Source: Bisporella sp. PMI_857
Taxonomy: Eukaryota; Ascomycota; Leotiomycetes; Helotiales; Helotiaceae
Assembly: GCA_021307315.1 (NCBI GenBank)
Contig: JAJSPD010000007.1
Span: forward strand, 124,001 to 188,000
Reading direction: 5' to 3'
DNA: 64,000 nucleotides
Both the position numbers and the translations under genes were made by a program. Below are positions 1 through 10,731 of this stretch, one piece after another; the stretch's first letter is position 1, and each line of letters opens with the position of its first letter. The notes under the pieces were generated by a model that saw only the letters and a program-made list of their open reading frames with translations, was not told the origin of the DNA and did no database searches.

Positions 1-2
1 CA

Positions 3-1142
3 AATTTTGGCACGCCTACCTGGGAAGCAAATCACTTGGGCTACTCGACGGTGGAAAGCTTACTCGATGAGGCCGCTTTCAACCTCAAACGTTACTCCAG
101 ATGCTCTGGCGGACAAAGAACTGAAAGGCCTGGTGGCTCAATGAGAATAAGCAAACCGAACAGCACAAGCAACAGTCCTCGAGCTTCGATGGGTCTGGGG
201 AGAAGGAAGACAGTTATGTCCGACAGAAGGAGAATCACCAGCGACCAAGTTCTTGACGCCCTTGTATCCAATGATGGTATACATCACCCAGCAAAGTCCA
301 GTCGACCAGTTTCCTGGCACCCATCCACACACTTTCAACCGCAACAACAATACTACCAACCTAATCCCATCTCAAATCTTAACGATTTTCAAATGCTCGA
401 CTTTCCTCCAACCCCCATTATATATTCTGGATATGGATCGCCGTCATCGACTTTCTCACCTCTGTCCATGCCATTCACAGGATATGAGCAACAGCCTCAA
501 TTCGCAACAGCTTTCTCTACAACAGATTGCAATAATATGGCACCGCAAATGATGGAAACCCAACACATTCCACAATATCTTGCAACACCGATTGAAAACA
601 ATGGATCATTTATGTTGTCTCATCATGACTGGGCTAACTTCGTTGCCAATGACTGCCAGAGCTCGACAGCGCCTCCTACACCAGAAAACTTCCTTCCTAT
701 ACAACATCCAGATCCTACATTTCCTGAAGAGGAAGCAATACCATATCACCCTCTTTCAGAAGCTACCGAAGAGGAAGAAGGAGAGGTGCTACGTGGCCTG
801 GGATTGTATGATGCTCCAGATGTTTTGAAATCAGTGCCATCAGATCCACATTTAAACAACTATCGATCGTCTGTCATGTCACAGTTGATGGGATCAGCCT
901 ACCGAATAGAATCTTCTGGGAAAGGCTTGAAGCTGGAGGAAACATGGAATCCACCTGCAAGCGATGATGAGGAGGAGGAGGAGGAGGAGGAGGATGATCA
1001 AGAAGATGGAGAAGGAGAGGACGAAGATGACACAGCATTTCAAACAACACAAAACAATTCTACTGCGACCACACAAAGCATAGACACTGTTCCGAGGATA
1101 CCACATAGAGGACAGAGTTTCAATAACTCGAAATGGGTATAG
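3..1142 (+). CDS. 3' part of an unknown fungal protein with acidic tail (5' truncated by window edge)
   Basis: The frame is open from base 3 to a TAG at 1140-1142, about 379 codons, and no ATG precedes the conserved-looking part, so the gene starts left of the window. The visible protein is low complexity: Ser/Arg-rich early, then Gln/Pro/Thr/Ser-rich, then a short ordered-looking segment (LRGLGLYDAPDVL and later GKGLKLEETWNPP). A run of about 20 Asp/Glu follows, encoded by a (GAG)n/(GAT)n tract at 965-1002, and the protein ends FNNSKWV. The GKGLKLEETW-type segment resembles one I recall from uncharacterised Pezizomycotina proteins, which is memory and not a search. No catalytic domain is visible. 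The acidic tail and disorder would suit a nuclear or scaffold protein, but that is inference. Confidence 0.6.
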   Translation, partial: NFGTPTWEANHLGYSTVESLLDEAAFNLKRYSRCSGGQRTERPGGSMRISKPNSTSNSPRASMGLGRRKTVMSDRRRITSDQVLDALVSNDGIHHPAKSSRPVSWHPSTHFQPQQQYYQPNPISNLNDFQMLDFPPTPIIYSGYGSPSSTFSPLSMPFTGYEQQPQFATAFSTTDCNNMAPQMMETQHIPQYLATPIENNGSFMLSHHDWANFVANDCQSSTAPPTPENFLPIQHPDPTFPEEEAIPYHPLSEATEEEEGEVLRGLGLYDAPDVLKSVPSDPHLNNYRSSVMSQLMGSAYRIESSGKGLKLEETWNPPASDDEEEEEEEEDDQEDGEGEDEDDTAFQTTQNNSTATTQSIDTVPRIPHRGQSFNNSKWV

Positions 1143-1708
1143 AATGGATCATAAAAGGATATATTGGGAAGGGATTTGTATTAGCATAGCATAGCGTGGG
1201 CATAGGGTAAGCATATAGCGGGCAAGCTAGGGAGTTATACGGGAAGGTTTGTCTAGGTTGACAGACTCATTATTGGGGCCGGCAGCATAGCCAAAATTAG
1301 CACCTCCAATGAAAATATTATTCTGCCTCATTTTCCCATTTGAAGTTCCTCAAATATTTTACGTTGATTAGGCCACGCTTTCGTGCCAGCTACCCTATAT
1401 CAGCGCCTAAATCCATTTGGAATACAATTTAATTGAGGGTTTACATATCTGTCTCTATGACGTCGTCACCCCTATCTATGAATACCTTCTATTTCTTATC
1501 GGACCGAATTTGCCAAGCCTCCGTCGTTAAGTCAGATGCGCACGGTCCCAACTCTAAATCAGGAACCGAAGAGCCTCAAATTTAACAGCCTTCCCTAAAA
1601 CATCTTTTCGCAAAGTCCATTTCTTAACTAACCTCAACGACTCTCACAGATGTAGGCGTATAGGCAACGATCAAGATCATATTATACTTCAATCTCGGAA
1701 GGTTGATC
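1143..1708. other. Intergenic, 0.57 kb
   Basis: No gene is seen. The stretch holds the 3' flank of the acidic-tail gene and the presumed promoter and 5' UTR of LAS1. It is of ordinary composition, with no recognisable repeat. Confidence 0.6.
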
Positions 1709-2856
1709 ATGGTACAATATATTATAACTCCGTGGCGTGACAAGCTGGAGCTGCTTCAGGTCAAAGCAGATTTCTACCCAGCTCCTGGCAAGGCAGATGA
1801 GGAAGCACAGGGCAGAGCAGTCGAGAGAGTCTCCGTATGGATGCAACGGGGTAACTGTCCGCACAGTGTTGAGAGTACGGCTATTTTGATGAGCGCAAGA
1901 CTCAACGATGTCCCCGGAAATTCAAATTATTGTGTTAGGGCTGCGTACTCTGCTGCATTTTCAAGGTTAGTGGAGACATTTCGGTATTCCGTCCCTATAA
2001 TAGAAGATTTCTATTACACGTCTATTTTTGGCATTATGAATCGAGCTACGGCATTTTTACACAAGGTTTAGTGACCTACCAGAGCGTTGCAGGCTCTCAA
2101 TATAGAGGCTTCATGTCAAGAAGCGCAGATAAGTAGCTTTCCTTTTGAATTTCAACCATTAAAAACACACATTATTCTTGCCTTTAGAACCTCTAATGAA
2201 ACTGCAGGTTTGTGACCGGCCTCCTCGATTCCCACCAGTCTAGGAAGACCAAACAATCCATGTACTCCCTCGCCAAAACCCTCAACCCTCCCTTACCTGC
2301 CACCTTCGTCGAGTTGCGTCATCAAGCTACCCATGAGGAGCTCCCTTCATTGCCTAAGCTTCGTTTGGCATCTCAGAAAGCACTGGAATGGATATGGGGC
2401 TATTATTGGGCAGGACTAAGCCTTGAATCCAACCAATCAGAAACCTGCATGGCTCACATACAAAGATTACTGAGAGAGTGTGATACTGCGGCGAGGGAAG
2501 AAATTGAGAAGAAGCTGGAAAAATGGAGTGACGATGAGCTCTTGGCGACCTTGGTCGACATAGACGAGACAACAGATGATCCGGAAACCTTACTCTTTTC
2601 GACTAGAATGAAGAGACAGATATTAAATGGCGATGGGAGGTCGGAAGCAAGTTCAGTGAAGGGGGATACGAAGGGAGTAGAAGAGATGATGGCTGAATTG
2701 GACCAGATGCGGGAGGGTCTTAGTGAGAGCGTGGAAGAAAGCGAGGACGATGCTGCGAATGTGGGACTAACAAAAAGTGTGCAAGAGGATGTTGGGAAAG
2801 GATGGCAGAGGTGGCAGGGTCCTTGGGTTCCTACGCCAATTGGGACAATATCTTGA
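1709..2856 (+). CDS. LAS1: Las1 family pre-rRNA (ITS2) endonuclease
   Basis: Two exons, 1709-1965 and 2208-2856, joined in phase (AG|G, intron 242 nt GTTAGT..GCAG), give 301 aa. The start was set at the ATG at 1709 because Las1 proteins begin just before the [10 protein letters not shown] segment seen here. In yeast, Las1 is the HEPN nuclease that cuts ITS2 of pre-rRNA with its partner kinase Grc3. The N-terminal half shows the family pattern: TPWR, the AVERV..W motif, [20 protein letters not shown], then [15 protein letters not shown]. Arg123-His124-x3-His128 is the RhxxxH HEPN catalytic motif. The acidic linker and the C-terminal [15 protein letters not shown] match the usual fungal Las1 tail. 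The length is at the short end for the family. Nucleolar location is inferred from the family. The unusually long intron for this genome is the only oddity. Confidence 0.9.
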
Positions 2857-4002
2857 CTATCACAGAGTTCTGATGTGGACTCAGCCTTTTAATTACATAG
2901 GAGCTGCCAACTCGGATTCTAGCTACAGCATAAAGTTTTTATAAGAAGAAGGGCAGAATTGTTCTATCTGACACCCCAAAGATAGCTCAAGAACAGCAAT
3001 TCAGACGCGTCTGCGGTCGAAGGAGATGACCTTTCGAGCTATTCATACTTCATACTTACCAATGACGGTTCACCTTGCAAATGTAACGACTACCGTCAAG
3101 ACCGGGAAAGACATTCCAGAAGCGAAATGGAATGCATTTTGTGGGTACATATCAGAATCAAGACACGCTACAGTTATAGAGAACGTATTTCTCAGGCCGT
3201 ATGAGCAACAATGTTAGGATCCTTGCCTGAGCTCTCATGTGGAGTTCCTATACTGTCTAAATTCATCCGAATTTGCCAAGGCTTCAGAGCTTGGGAATGA
3301 GCTTCTTATGGCATTCACAGCTCATCTGTGCTTACTGGACTCCGATCACACCGGCCTGTTATTCCTCCCCTTAATCTCAACATGCCTTAACCTGATGCGA
3401 GGAGAAACTAGCCGAGTTCGCCTCTTCACCAAGGATATGCCCCTTTAGAGCTTGGAACTGGAAGTGAAGAAACCAGGTTGGCAGAGTGCTATTTGCTTAT
3501 CCACACACTGGTGAAAGACGTGGCTAGAAAAAAATAAAAATCGATATTTATTCATGCTTCGCTAATGCTCAAGAGAATTGAACGTTCAGTTACAATCCGG
3601 GTTCTACAAGAATGTGCTTTATTGTTAACTAGGGTGGACATTTCCATTATATATTCCGTTCAAAGATGTTGTATTCCATTTGCTTTCCTTCGTGTCGCCA
3701 GTATTGTGCATATTTATGGTTCGCAAATTTGTTTGTGTTTGTCGGTAGAGGAAGCGTACTTTATTGATTCCCAATATGTTAGCGACTTAGACAACCCCGA
3801 GTTCAAGCTGAAGGGAATAAGGCTAGGTACGACTACCAGGAATCAATGCGTATGGTGGGATACGTGTTAAATATTATTTGCGAACAAGAATCAATATTTT
3901 GCTAAAGGGTTTCTATACTGTTACCAAAATACTCCCATCCCAACTTTAGAAGGTGAAGTAGATCTCGTACTAAAACATCCACCTTAACCCTCCATTTTGT
4001 CC
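2857..4002. other. Intergenic, 1.15 kb between convergent genes
   Basis: LAS1 and the dehydratase gene converge on this stretch. Short open frames at 3026-3217, 3239-3448 and 3565-3870 have no recognisable domain, no convincing exon joins and unremarkable codon use, so none is called. An A-rich run lies at 3527-3540. Confidence 0.6.
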
Positions 4003-6557
4003 TCAAAACAGGTCCGTCATAGCTCCATGAGAGGCATCGCCAACGAGTTGAGCATACTTCGCGAGCACTCCCCTGTTCACCGCGCTCTTGGGCGGCTTCC
4101 ACTGCTCCAACCTTGTCGCGATCTCCTCATCGCTAACATCCATACTCAACGTATTCGTCTCTGCCGAGATGGTAATCATATCGCCATCCCGAACCACAGC
4201 AATAGGACCTCCAACCGCTGCCTCCGGGACGACATGGCCCACGATGAATCCATGTGAAGCGCCGGAGTAGCGACCATCCGTCACCAGAGCGACATTCGTA
4301 AGCCCAGCGCCCATGATTGCCGCGCTTGATTTGAGTTGTTCAGGCATGCCTGGTCCACCTTTCGGTCCTTCGTAACGGACAATGAGAACCAAGTTCTCGC
4401 CGTGCGGGATCTGGCCCTTATTTAGAGCATCGTCGAGTTGGTATTCCTTGTCAAACACTCTTGCTTTACCAGTAAATACTAAACCCTCTTTCCCCGTAAT
4501 CTTGGCTACAGAACCGCCTGGCGACAGATTTCCCCGGAGGATCTGCAAGTGCCCCGTGGCTTTGATTGGATTGGACAGCGGACGGATGATGACTTGATCT
4601 TGTGGCAGGGATGGGAACGGCTCGATGTTCTCAGCGAGCGTCTTCCCAGTTATAGTAGGGATAGAGCCGTTGATGAGACCAGCCGCAACAAGGAGCTTGA
4701 GCACCGAGGGCGTGCCGCCGATTTGGTAGAGGTCTTCCATCATGTACTTTCCGCTGGGTGCGAGGTCTGCGAGGAAGGGAATCTTATCACTTACGCGTTG
4801 GATGTCGTCAAGCGCTAGCGGGACTTCGGCGGTTCCTGAAGAGCATGTTAGTATCAGCTGTGAGCCCTCTATGAGAAGGGACGTACCGGCCATGGCTAAG
4901 AAATGTAAAACCCCATTAGTTGATCCTCCCAAAGCCATTGTTAAGACCAAAGCGTTCTCAAAAGATTCCTTGGTCAGCAGGTCTCGTGGTCTAATATTCT
5001 TCTCCATGCATATTTTAATTGCCTCGGCAGCCTTTGCGCATTCCCGCATCTTAGCTGGAGACTCAGCTGGATTTGAAGATGAACCTGGAAGACAGAGTCC
5101 CATGGCTTCGATGGCAGTTGACATGGTGTTGGCTGTGTACATGCCGCCGCAAGCTCCAGCCCCAGGACAAGCATGCTCAAGGATATCATCCATTACATCG
5201 CTTGGCGTTCGTCCCTTTTCTCCTGCACCAGTTGCGGCCTTTAACTTTCTGTCAAAAGAGCATAAGTTAGTTTTATCTAAGCTTAAGGCAGGCTTGCAAC
5301 GAAAGTAAGTCCCTCGGGTTGTCTACTCTCAGAAAATACGTCCAAACTGACAGCTCTTCTCAGGGAGCGAACAAGTCAAGGTATATGCTCGACAAGAAGA
5401 AGACTCCTACCCATAGTTTAGCGCACCAGATGCTTCACTAAAATCAAATTCAATTAGCCAAATGCTCAGGTCAAGCAGAAATTCCTGGGGGTTAAATGAA
5501 CAACGTAAAATCGCGCAAGATGAGATCAACCATAAAGGATTTACTTACTAGCACGTAGAGATATTTACATCTCTTCCTAGGAGCTTTGAGTGCCCCTTCT
5601 TGATGGTGCCACCATATATCATAACGAAGGGGCGATTGTGGCGAGCTGCAGCCTATATATCTTCAGCCACGGGCTCATGGTCTGCGAGGGTGGAGTACGA
5701 ACCATAATCACACCAGGCATATTCTTGTCACACCCTGGTATAGAGATATTTGCATCGTGCCGCTGAGCACAAGTCACTGTCTCTATGGAGTCTGCAATAA
5801 TCTCACGAGTTTGGAGAGAAAACCTCATGCCTGTAGGTGTCAGTCGCGTCCGGGGAGGGATTCTCCTATATTTACCTTCACCTCCCATGGTAATCGCATC
5901 GCTCACTCCGATAGTGTTATACTGCCAACCAAGCATACCCTGCTTTTGGACAGCGTCTTTGACTAGCTTTCCTAGGTCATGTACTTGAGGGGATGAGAGT
6001 TAGTAGCAAGCTTAAACTTTCATTATTCTTTTGATGCTTACGATGCATACTATGAAATTTATTAGGGCAGCATTCTTATGTCATGCAATCCAAGGACTTA
6101 CTTGCAAGGATTTCCTTCCCACCTTCATCTTCAGTCAGAATCTTGCAAGGCAGTAGATGTAGTGATATCAAAAAATACATGCACAAGGTTGGTGAAGCCC
6201 ATGTGACCAATAATGAATTAACACCAAGAAGAACCTGAATAACCTGAAAAACCTACCAAACAGTTGATATGCCCACTTGAGGGGCATTCTTCATCATCTC
6301 CTTGTTTGGCACTCCAGCTGCATAGAGCATTGCCTGACATTTTAGATGTCAGCTTCCTTCTTTTACCTAGATGGCTTCTGGTAGACTTATACCTGAGCAC
6401 CAGGAAAGTCATGGCCTCTGGTGAGCGGACCAGACCATCTGTTTAGAGCGATTTTTCCGTCAGCCCCCAAGGTACCATATTCTAAAGACGGGAAGTCGAT
6501 GTATCTAGGCTTCTGTGGTCCATTTCGATCAATATTCTGATCTGTGGGAGGATTCAT
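4003..6557 (-). CDS. ILV3: Dihydroxy-acid dehydratase (IlvD/Edd family) paralogue, 10 exons
   Basis: Ten exons in consistent phase: 6393-6557, 6257-6333, 6102-6122, 6042-6049, 5876-5983, 5703-5830, 5549-5652, 5411-5437, 4887-5248, 4003-4835. They give 610 aa, normal for the family. The enzyme dehydrates 2,3-dihydroxy-3-methyl acids to 2-oxo acids in valine and isoleucine synthesis and needs an Fe-S cluster. All three cluster cysteines are visible, in [18 protein letters not shown] and [31 protein letters not shown], and [14 protein letters not shown] with [11 protein letters not shown] also fit. Exon 4 is only 8 nt, supplying NMH. The last intron (4836-4886, 51 nt) has no stop and keeps frame, so retention would add 17 residues. 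The N-terminus ([15 protein letters not shown]) lacks an arginine-rich mitochondrial presequence, unlike the housekeeping Ilv3. A cytosolic or specialised paralogue is therefore likely, which is inference. No biosynthetic cluster surrounds it. Confidence 0.93.
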
Positions 6558-7226
6558 GTTGTCTTCACTTGAGGGTTGAGGGGATTGCGGGGTAGAAGGG
6601 AAGTAGAAAGATATTTGAAGTTTGAAAGGAAAGTTAAAAAATGTCTATACTTGGTGAGAGAACCAAATTCTAGAAGAAAGGAAGACAAGGGAAAGACGAA
6701 GCTAAGAGAAGAGGAGAAGAGGAGAATAATAATGGAGAGAGACGGCAAACTGTGGACCGTTCGATGATGTCTCTTCCCGACCAAACCCCACTACGAGAAA
6801 GCTACTGTCCAGCAACAGACATCCTCCAATGGAAAGAATATCATGCAATTCTGAGGGTATGAAGTCTCATTCTGGATGTCTGATAACAGCTCCGTGATCG
6901 GCAGTGTCACCAAGGGTGATGTAGAGAGAGCGCGACGGAAAGATAGATGGTGTGTGGTTGCAGGGAGGACCAAAAGAAAGATTACCTGTTGATGATGGCC
7001 TGGCTCCCCCTCCCCTGGAAGCTGACGGGTGCTTTGTTCAGGTACCCGAAAACAGATGTGTGGAATGGCAACAATTTGAAATGACGCAGTTTCTCGAGCT
7101 ATTAGGAAGTATTTTTGTCAACTCATCCGTAATGGCTCCGATCCCATTGGCTTGGCTTGTAGCAATTTTTGATGACGGGTTCAAGAGCCAAACCTCCAAA
7201 AGTAAAATGGGGGTAGTTAGTGTGTA

Positions 7227-7277
7227 AGAAGAAGAAGAAGAAGTAGAAGTAGAAGTAGAAGTAGAAGAAGAAGAAGA
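7227..7277. repeat. GAA/GTA trinucleotide microsatellite
   Basis: GAA repeats run into alternating GTAGAA units and back to GAA repeats over about 50 bp. The purine strand is on top. It is a candidate length-variable marker. Confidence 0.9.
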
Positions 7278-7309
7278 CTTGACCCTGAAAATACAGGATA
7301 GTACTACTT

Positions 7310-7386
7310 GTACCACCACCCTAACACTACCCTACCACACTACCCTACCACCACTGTACTACCTTACTGTATTACCACTACTGTAC
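7310..7386. repeat. Imperfect CTACC/ACTAC low-complexity tract
   Basis: About 75 bp made almost only of C, A and T, in variants of CTACC and ACTGTA, immediately after the GAA tract. It looks like slippage-derived DNA. Confidence 0.7.
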
Positions 7387-7972
7387 ACTAATTTTTAATC
7401 CTTGGCCCCAACTCAACGGCCGTTGCCGCATCCCCAATCCAATGCAATTCAAATGCAGCTGCAGCTCTCTCTGTCTTTGACTTTGGATTCCTTCGATGAC
7501 TCGAACGACGCAGACATAAATTACAGTAAGCTGATGTGTTAATATACTGCTGACCAGACAATGGCAATTCATACCACAACGCGTTGTCGGCATTGTAGGA
7601 CAAGCACAAGTGTTGTGTGTCTTGGGCGAATGGGAGGTCGGGATGACGGCATATGCTCGATATGTTTGGTCGCGATTCCCTCAATGGACAAGTTTTGAAT
7701 CGCCAGCTTTAACTCACGCAACAACAAACCCCTTCTCTCTGGATCTGCCTCAAGAGCTCGCCCTTCTCTTCATAACCGTGACGGGGAACTGAGAATGGCG
7801 ATCCTCTGGTCTTTAGTATGTTTACCCTCTCTGTTCGTTACTTTTAACCCTCGCCCTGCCCTATAGCGAGAATTGGACCATTTCCAAGCTTTCGTGCCTC
7901 TCACAATCTCGAAGTTTGGGATTAACAATCCTTCGCGCGTTTCTGCGTCTCTCGAGGGGATATTTTTATTCA

Positions 7973-10467
7973 ATGGGAGATTGCGCAAACAGATGCGGCT
8001 GCTATGCTTCTAAATTTCCCTTATGGTTTTACCAACTACCATATGAACAGAGCAAGCTAACGTTAAGCTCTGCGAAGTTGGGAGGTAAGCAAGGAAACGA
8101 AAGGGATGCAGGAGGCATCGAAATCAACGGTAAGCTTTATTCAAGCTTATCGACAGCCTCCTGTTACTAAAAGCTGCTTAGATACAGAGACGGTTGACCC
8201 GGGCCTTCTAAGGAAGCACTCTAAGATACAGCCCTTTACCACCAGTCGATACACATATCCCGAACTCCGAATATTCTACCATGAGCACCCGCAAGCAGAA
8301 AAACTACCCACCACCCCTACCCCTTTACCATTGTTGGTGTTCATACATGGCTTAGGAGGCTCGACATATCAGTTCCACTCCTTATTAACGAGTCTGGTAC
8401 ATCTTGCACCGTGTCTATCTATAGATTTACCCGGGTGCGGCCTATCCTCTTTCCAACCGACTGCGTGGGAAGCATACACAACGGAAGCTCTGGTGGAACT
8501 GATTGGGACTATCATTGAAGACTACCGTGACAAAGCTAAGGGCCAGGGTATCGTGCTGATAGGGCATAGTATGGGTTCTTCTTTAGCAGCACTTATTGCT
8601 TCCAAAACTTCACCAAATCCCCTTCCTTTAGCAGAGCATGTTCTTGGTCTCGTCGCCATCTGCCCGAAAGCAGAGTCTTTGAGTGAGTCTCAGGTTGCGA
8701 CAGTTCGGAAACTGCTTTGGATACCAAACATAATCTTTGATACTTGGCGAAAATGGGATCGGAGAGGGGGAATTAACAGCCCAAGCGTAGTTCGATTTGT
8801 AGGCGCGGACGCCGATGAGGAAACGAAAAAGCTGCAGGAGCGTTTCAACACTCAGAGTGTGACTGCGTAAGTACTTACTTATCAGTTGAGAGTCGGGTTG
8901 TCGCCCTGGAGTCATACGACTCGGACTTTTCAGTATATGTAAAGATCTTGTGGAACTTATCCCCCGGAATCAATGTCACATTAGCCGATAACTGACTTAC
9001 CATGTTCATAGTGTCTTCCGACGCATGGCCTATGGCAGTCTTCCTGTGTTCGAAAATGGCGTCCCGCATGACGGTCTCCCAGGGAGAGATGTCTGGGCTG
9101 GACTTGAATGTCCAGTCTTCTTGGTTGCTGGTGAACTAGATCATGTTACTAAGCCTGAAGAGCTAGAGAAGATTTGTTCTTTCCTTGGAAAGTCTTACCC
9201 TGTTCAGATCAAAGATGACAGTACACCTCCCGAACCTACGGCTTATGCTGGAGTCTCCCCGGCGCTAAAATCATCAAAGCCTCTGCCTGTATCAGCTGAC
9301 AATATGCTTTTGGCAAGTAACGAGACAGTTCCGAGCACATCCGTAGAGTCGAATGACGATCCATCTACTTCGGATGAAGAGCTGACTGAAATCCCATCCC
9401 AACCGACTAGGCCAAAAAAGTTACTTAAAACCACTATCCTCCCTGCCCCAGCCTCCCACGCTTTACTTTACATGCCTTCCACTGTGCGGATCCTGGCAGG
9501 TCTTATCTCGGACTTCTTGTGTGCCCATGTATCACCTCGACTTTCGTTAGGATGGCAGCTTCGTTATCTTAGCACTTCTGGGAAATGGGACGTCAAAAAT
9601 CTAGCGAAGTGGCAAGCAGTAGCGCCAGTTTCCGAACCGATTGCTGGCATTTTTCGTGCAATGAAAACACTGAGAGAGGTGGACGAGCTCCACTGCCCTG
9701 TAAGATTTGTAAAAGATTGGGGGGTACAGATTAAAGATGTAGTTGATATCAGCCATGAAAGTCCCGTGTACGACCCTCAAGGTCTTGAGAAGGGCGGTAT
9801 ACATTATACCAAGTTCCCTACGGTCTCTAAAAGTAAGTGGCGTGATGCAGTTTGCCTAACACTTGGTCACTAGTGTTGGTTGCGTGAACATCACTCTGAA
9901 AACGGAACTCAAGTCGAACATTCGACAAAATAGCTGCTAATATCCTGACCAGTACCGCCAACGAGTGACGAGGTTAGCTCCTTCGTCCTGCTCATCGACC
10001 GTCTAAGAGAGAGTCATAAATCTCGGGCAGAGGTAAGTGACTATTTATTCTCAGGCTCATCGATTGCAGTGTGTTAAGTCGTTGGACATAACATATTACG
10101 AGAGTAGTGCTAGACAACTAATTATTTTCATTACAGAGAGAAAACTGGGGAGATGAGCGATATATTGGGGTGCATTGCCACTATGGCTTCAACAGAACAG
10201 GATTCTTCATTGTATGCTATCTAGTGGAGCGGTGTGGATTGTGAGTAATTTCCTGTTATCAAGTTCGGTCGATTTCAAGTTATGTCTACCTCAGTCGTAG
10301 TAACCGCCCTTTCAGTCACTTTACTAACCCAGTCGATTGTTAGCACGCTGCCGGCAGCACTTGATGAGTTCAAGAAGAATCGACCTAAAGGCATTAAGCA
10401 TGCTCACTTTGAGGACCAGCTTTATGTACGATACTGTGTTGGATTGAAGAGGACGGATACTTTCTAA
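7973..10467 (+). CDS. Alpha/beta-hydrolase fused to a dual-specificity (RNA triphosphatase-like) phosphatase
   Basis: Six exons in phase: 7973-8129, 8182-8866, 9012-9832, 9953-10032, 10137-10240, 10344-10467, giving 656 aa. The first half is an alpha/beta-hydrolase: FIHGLGG oxyanion loop, GHSMGS with nucleophile Ser182, an acid in AGELDHVTKPEEL, and a His in LPAPASHALLYMP. A roughly 60-residue Ser/Thr/Pro/Glu-rich insert lies between the acid and the His. The C-terminal part (about 540-656) is a cysteine phosphatase with the signature HCHYGFNRTG (Cys595, Arg601, CX5R), closest in pattern to the HC.HG.NRTG loop of metazoan capping-enzyme triphosphatases and PIR1-type phosphatases. FKKNRPKGIKH after the loop also fits that group. 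I believe this fusion is found in other filamentous fungi as an uncharacterised protein. Substrates are unknown. The start is uncertain: the first 52 residues (Cys-rich MGDCANRCGCYASK) carry no domain and an upstream exon is possible. Confidence 0.82.
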
Positions 10468-10731
10468 AATTTCTATTGGAACAGGCAACACATTGGGTAT
10501 AGGGCAAGCAACGGATAGATTATGATAGGCGTATGGGACTGAACACAGCAAAAATAAGGCTTTTCCTGGGTGAAACTTAACAGGATAAGATTTCGGAGTT
10601 TCGTAGAGTATCAGTCTTAAACTCGGGGAGAGTTATATTAATTCATCACTTTACATTTCAGTACTCAATTGCCTTCTATACATTCATGGACGTAACTGGT
10701 TGAAAGGGTTTTCGGGGAAACAAGGGAAGCA

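Larger units (their letters stand above)
6558..7972. other. Intergenic, 1.4 kb, with simple repeats
   Basis: This stretch lies between the divergent dehydratase and hydrolase-phosphatase genes, so it must hold both promoters. Purine-rich sequence at 6577-6755 and the two repeats listed separately are its only distinctive content. Open frames here lack recognisable domains. Confidence 0.6.

Noticed and set aside
3565..3870. 101-codon plus-strand frame between LAS1 and the dehydratase
   Set aside because: No domain, Cys/Ile-rich chance-like composition and no splice partners.
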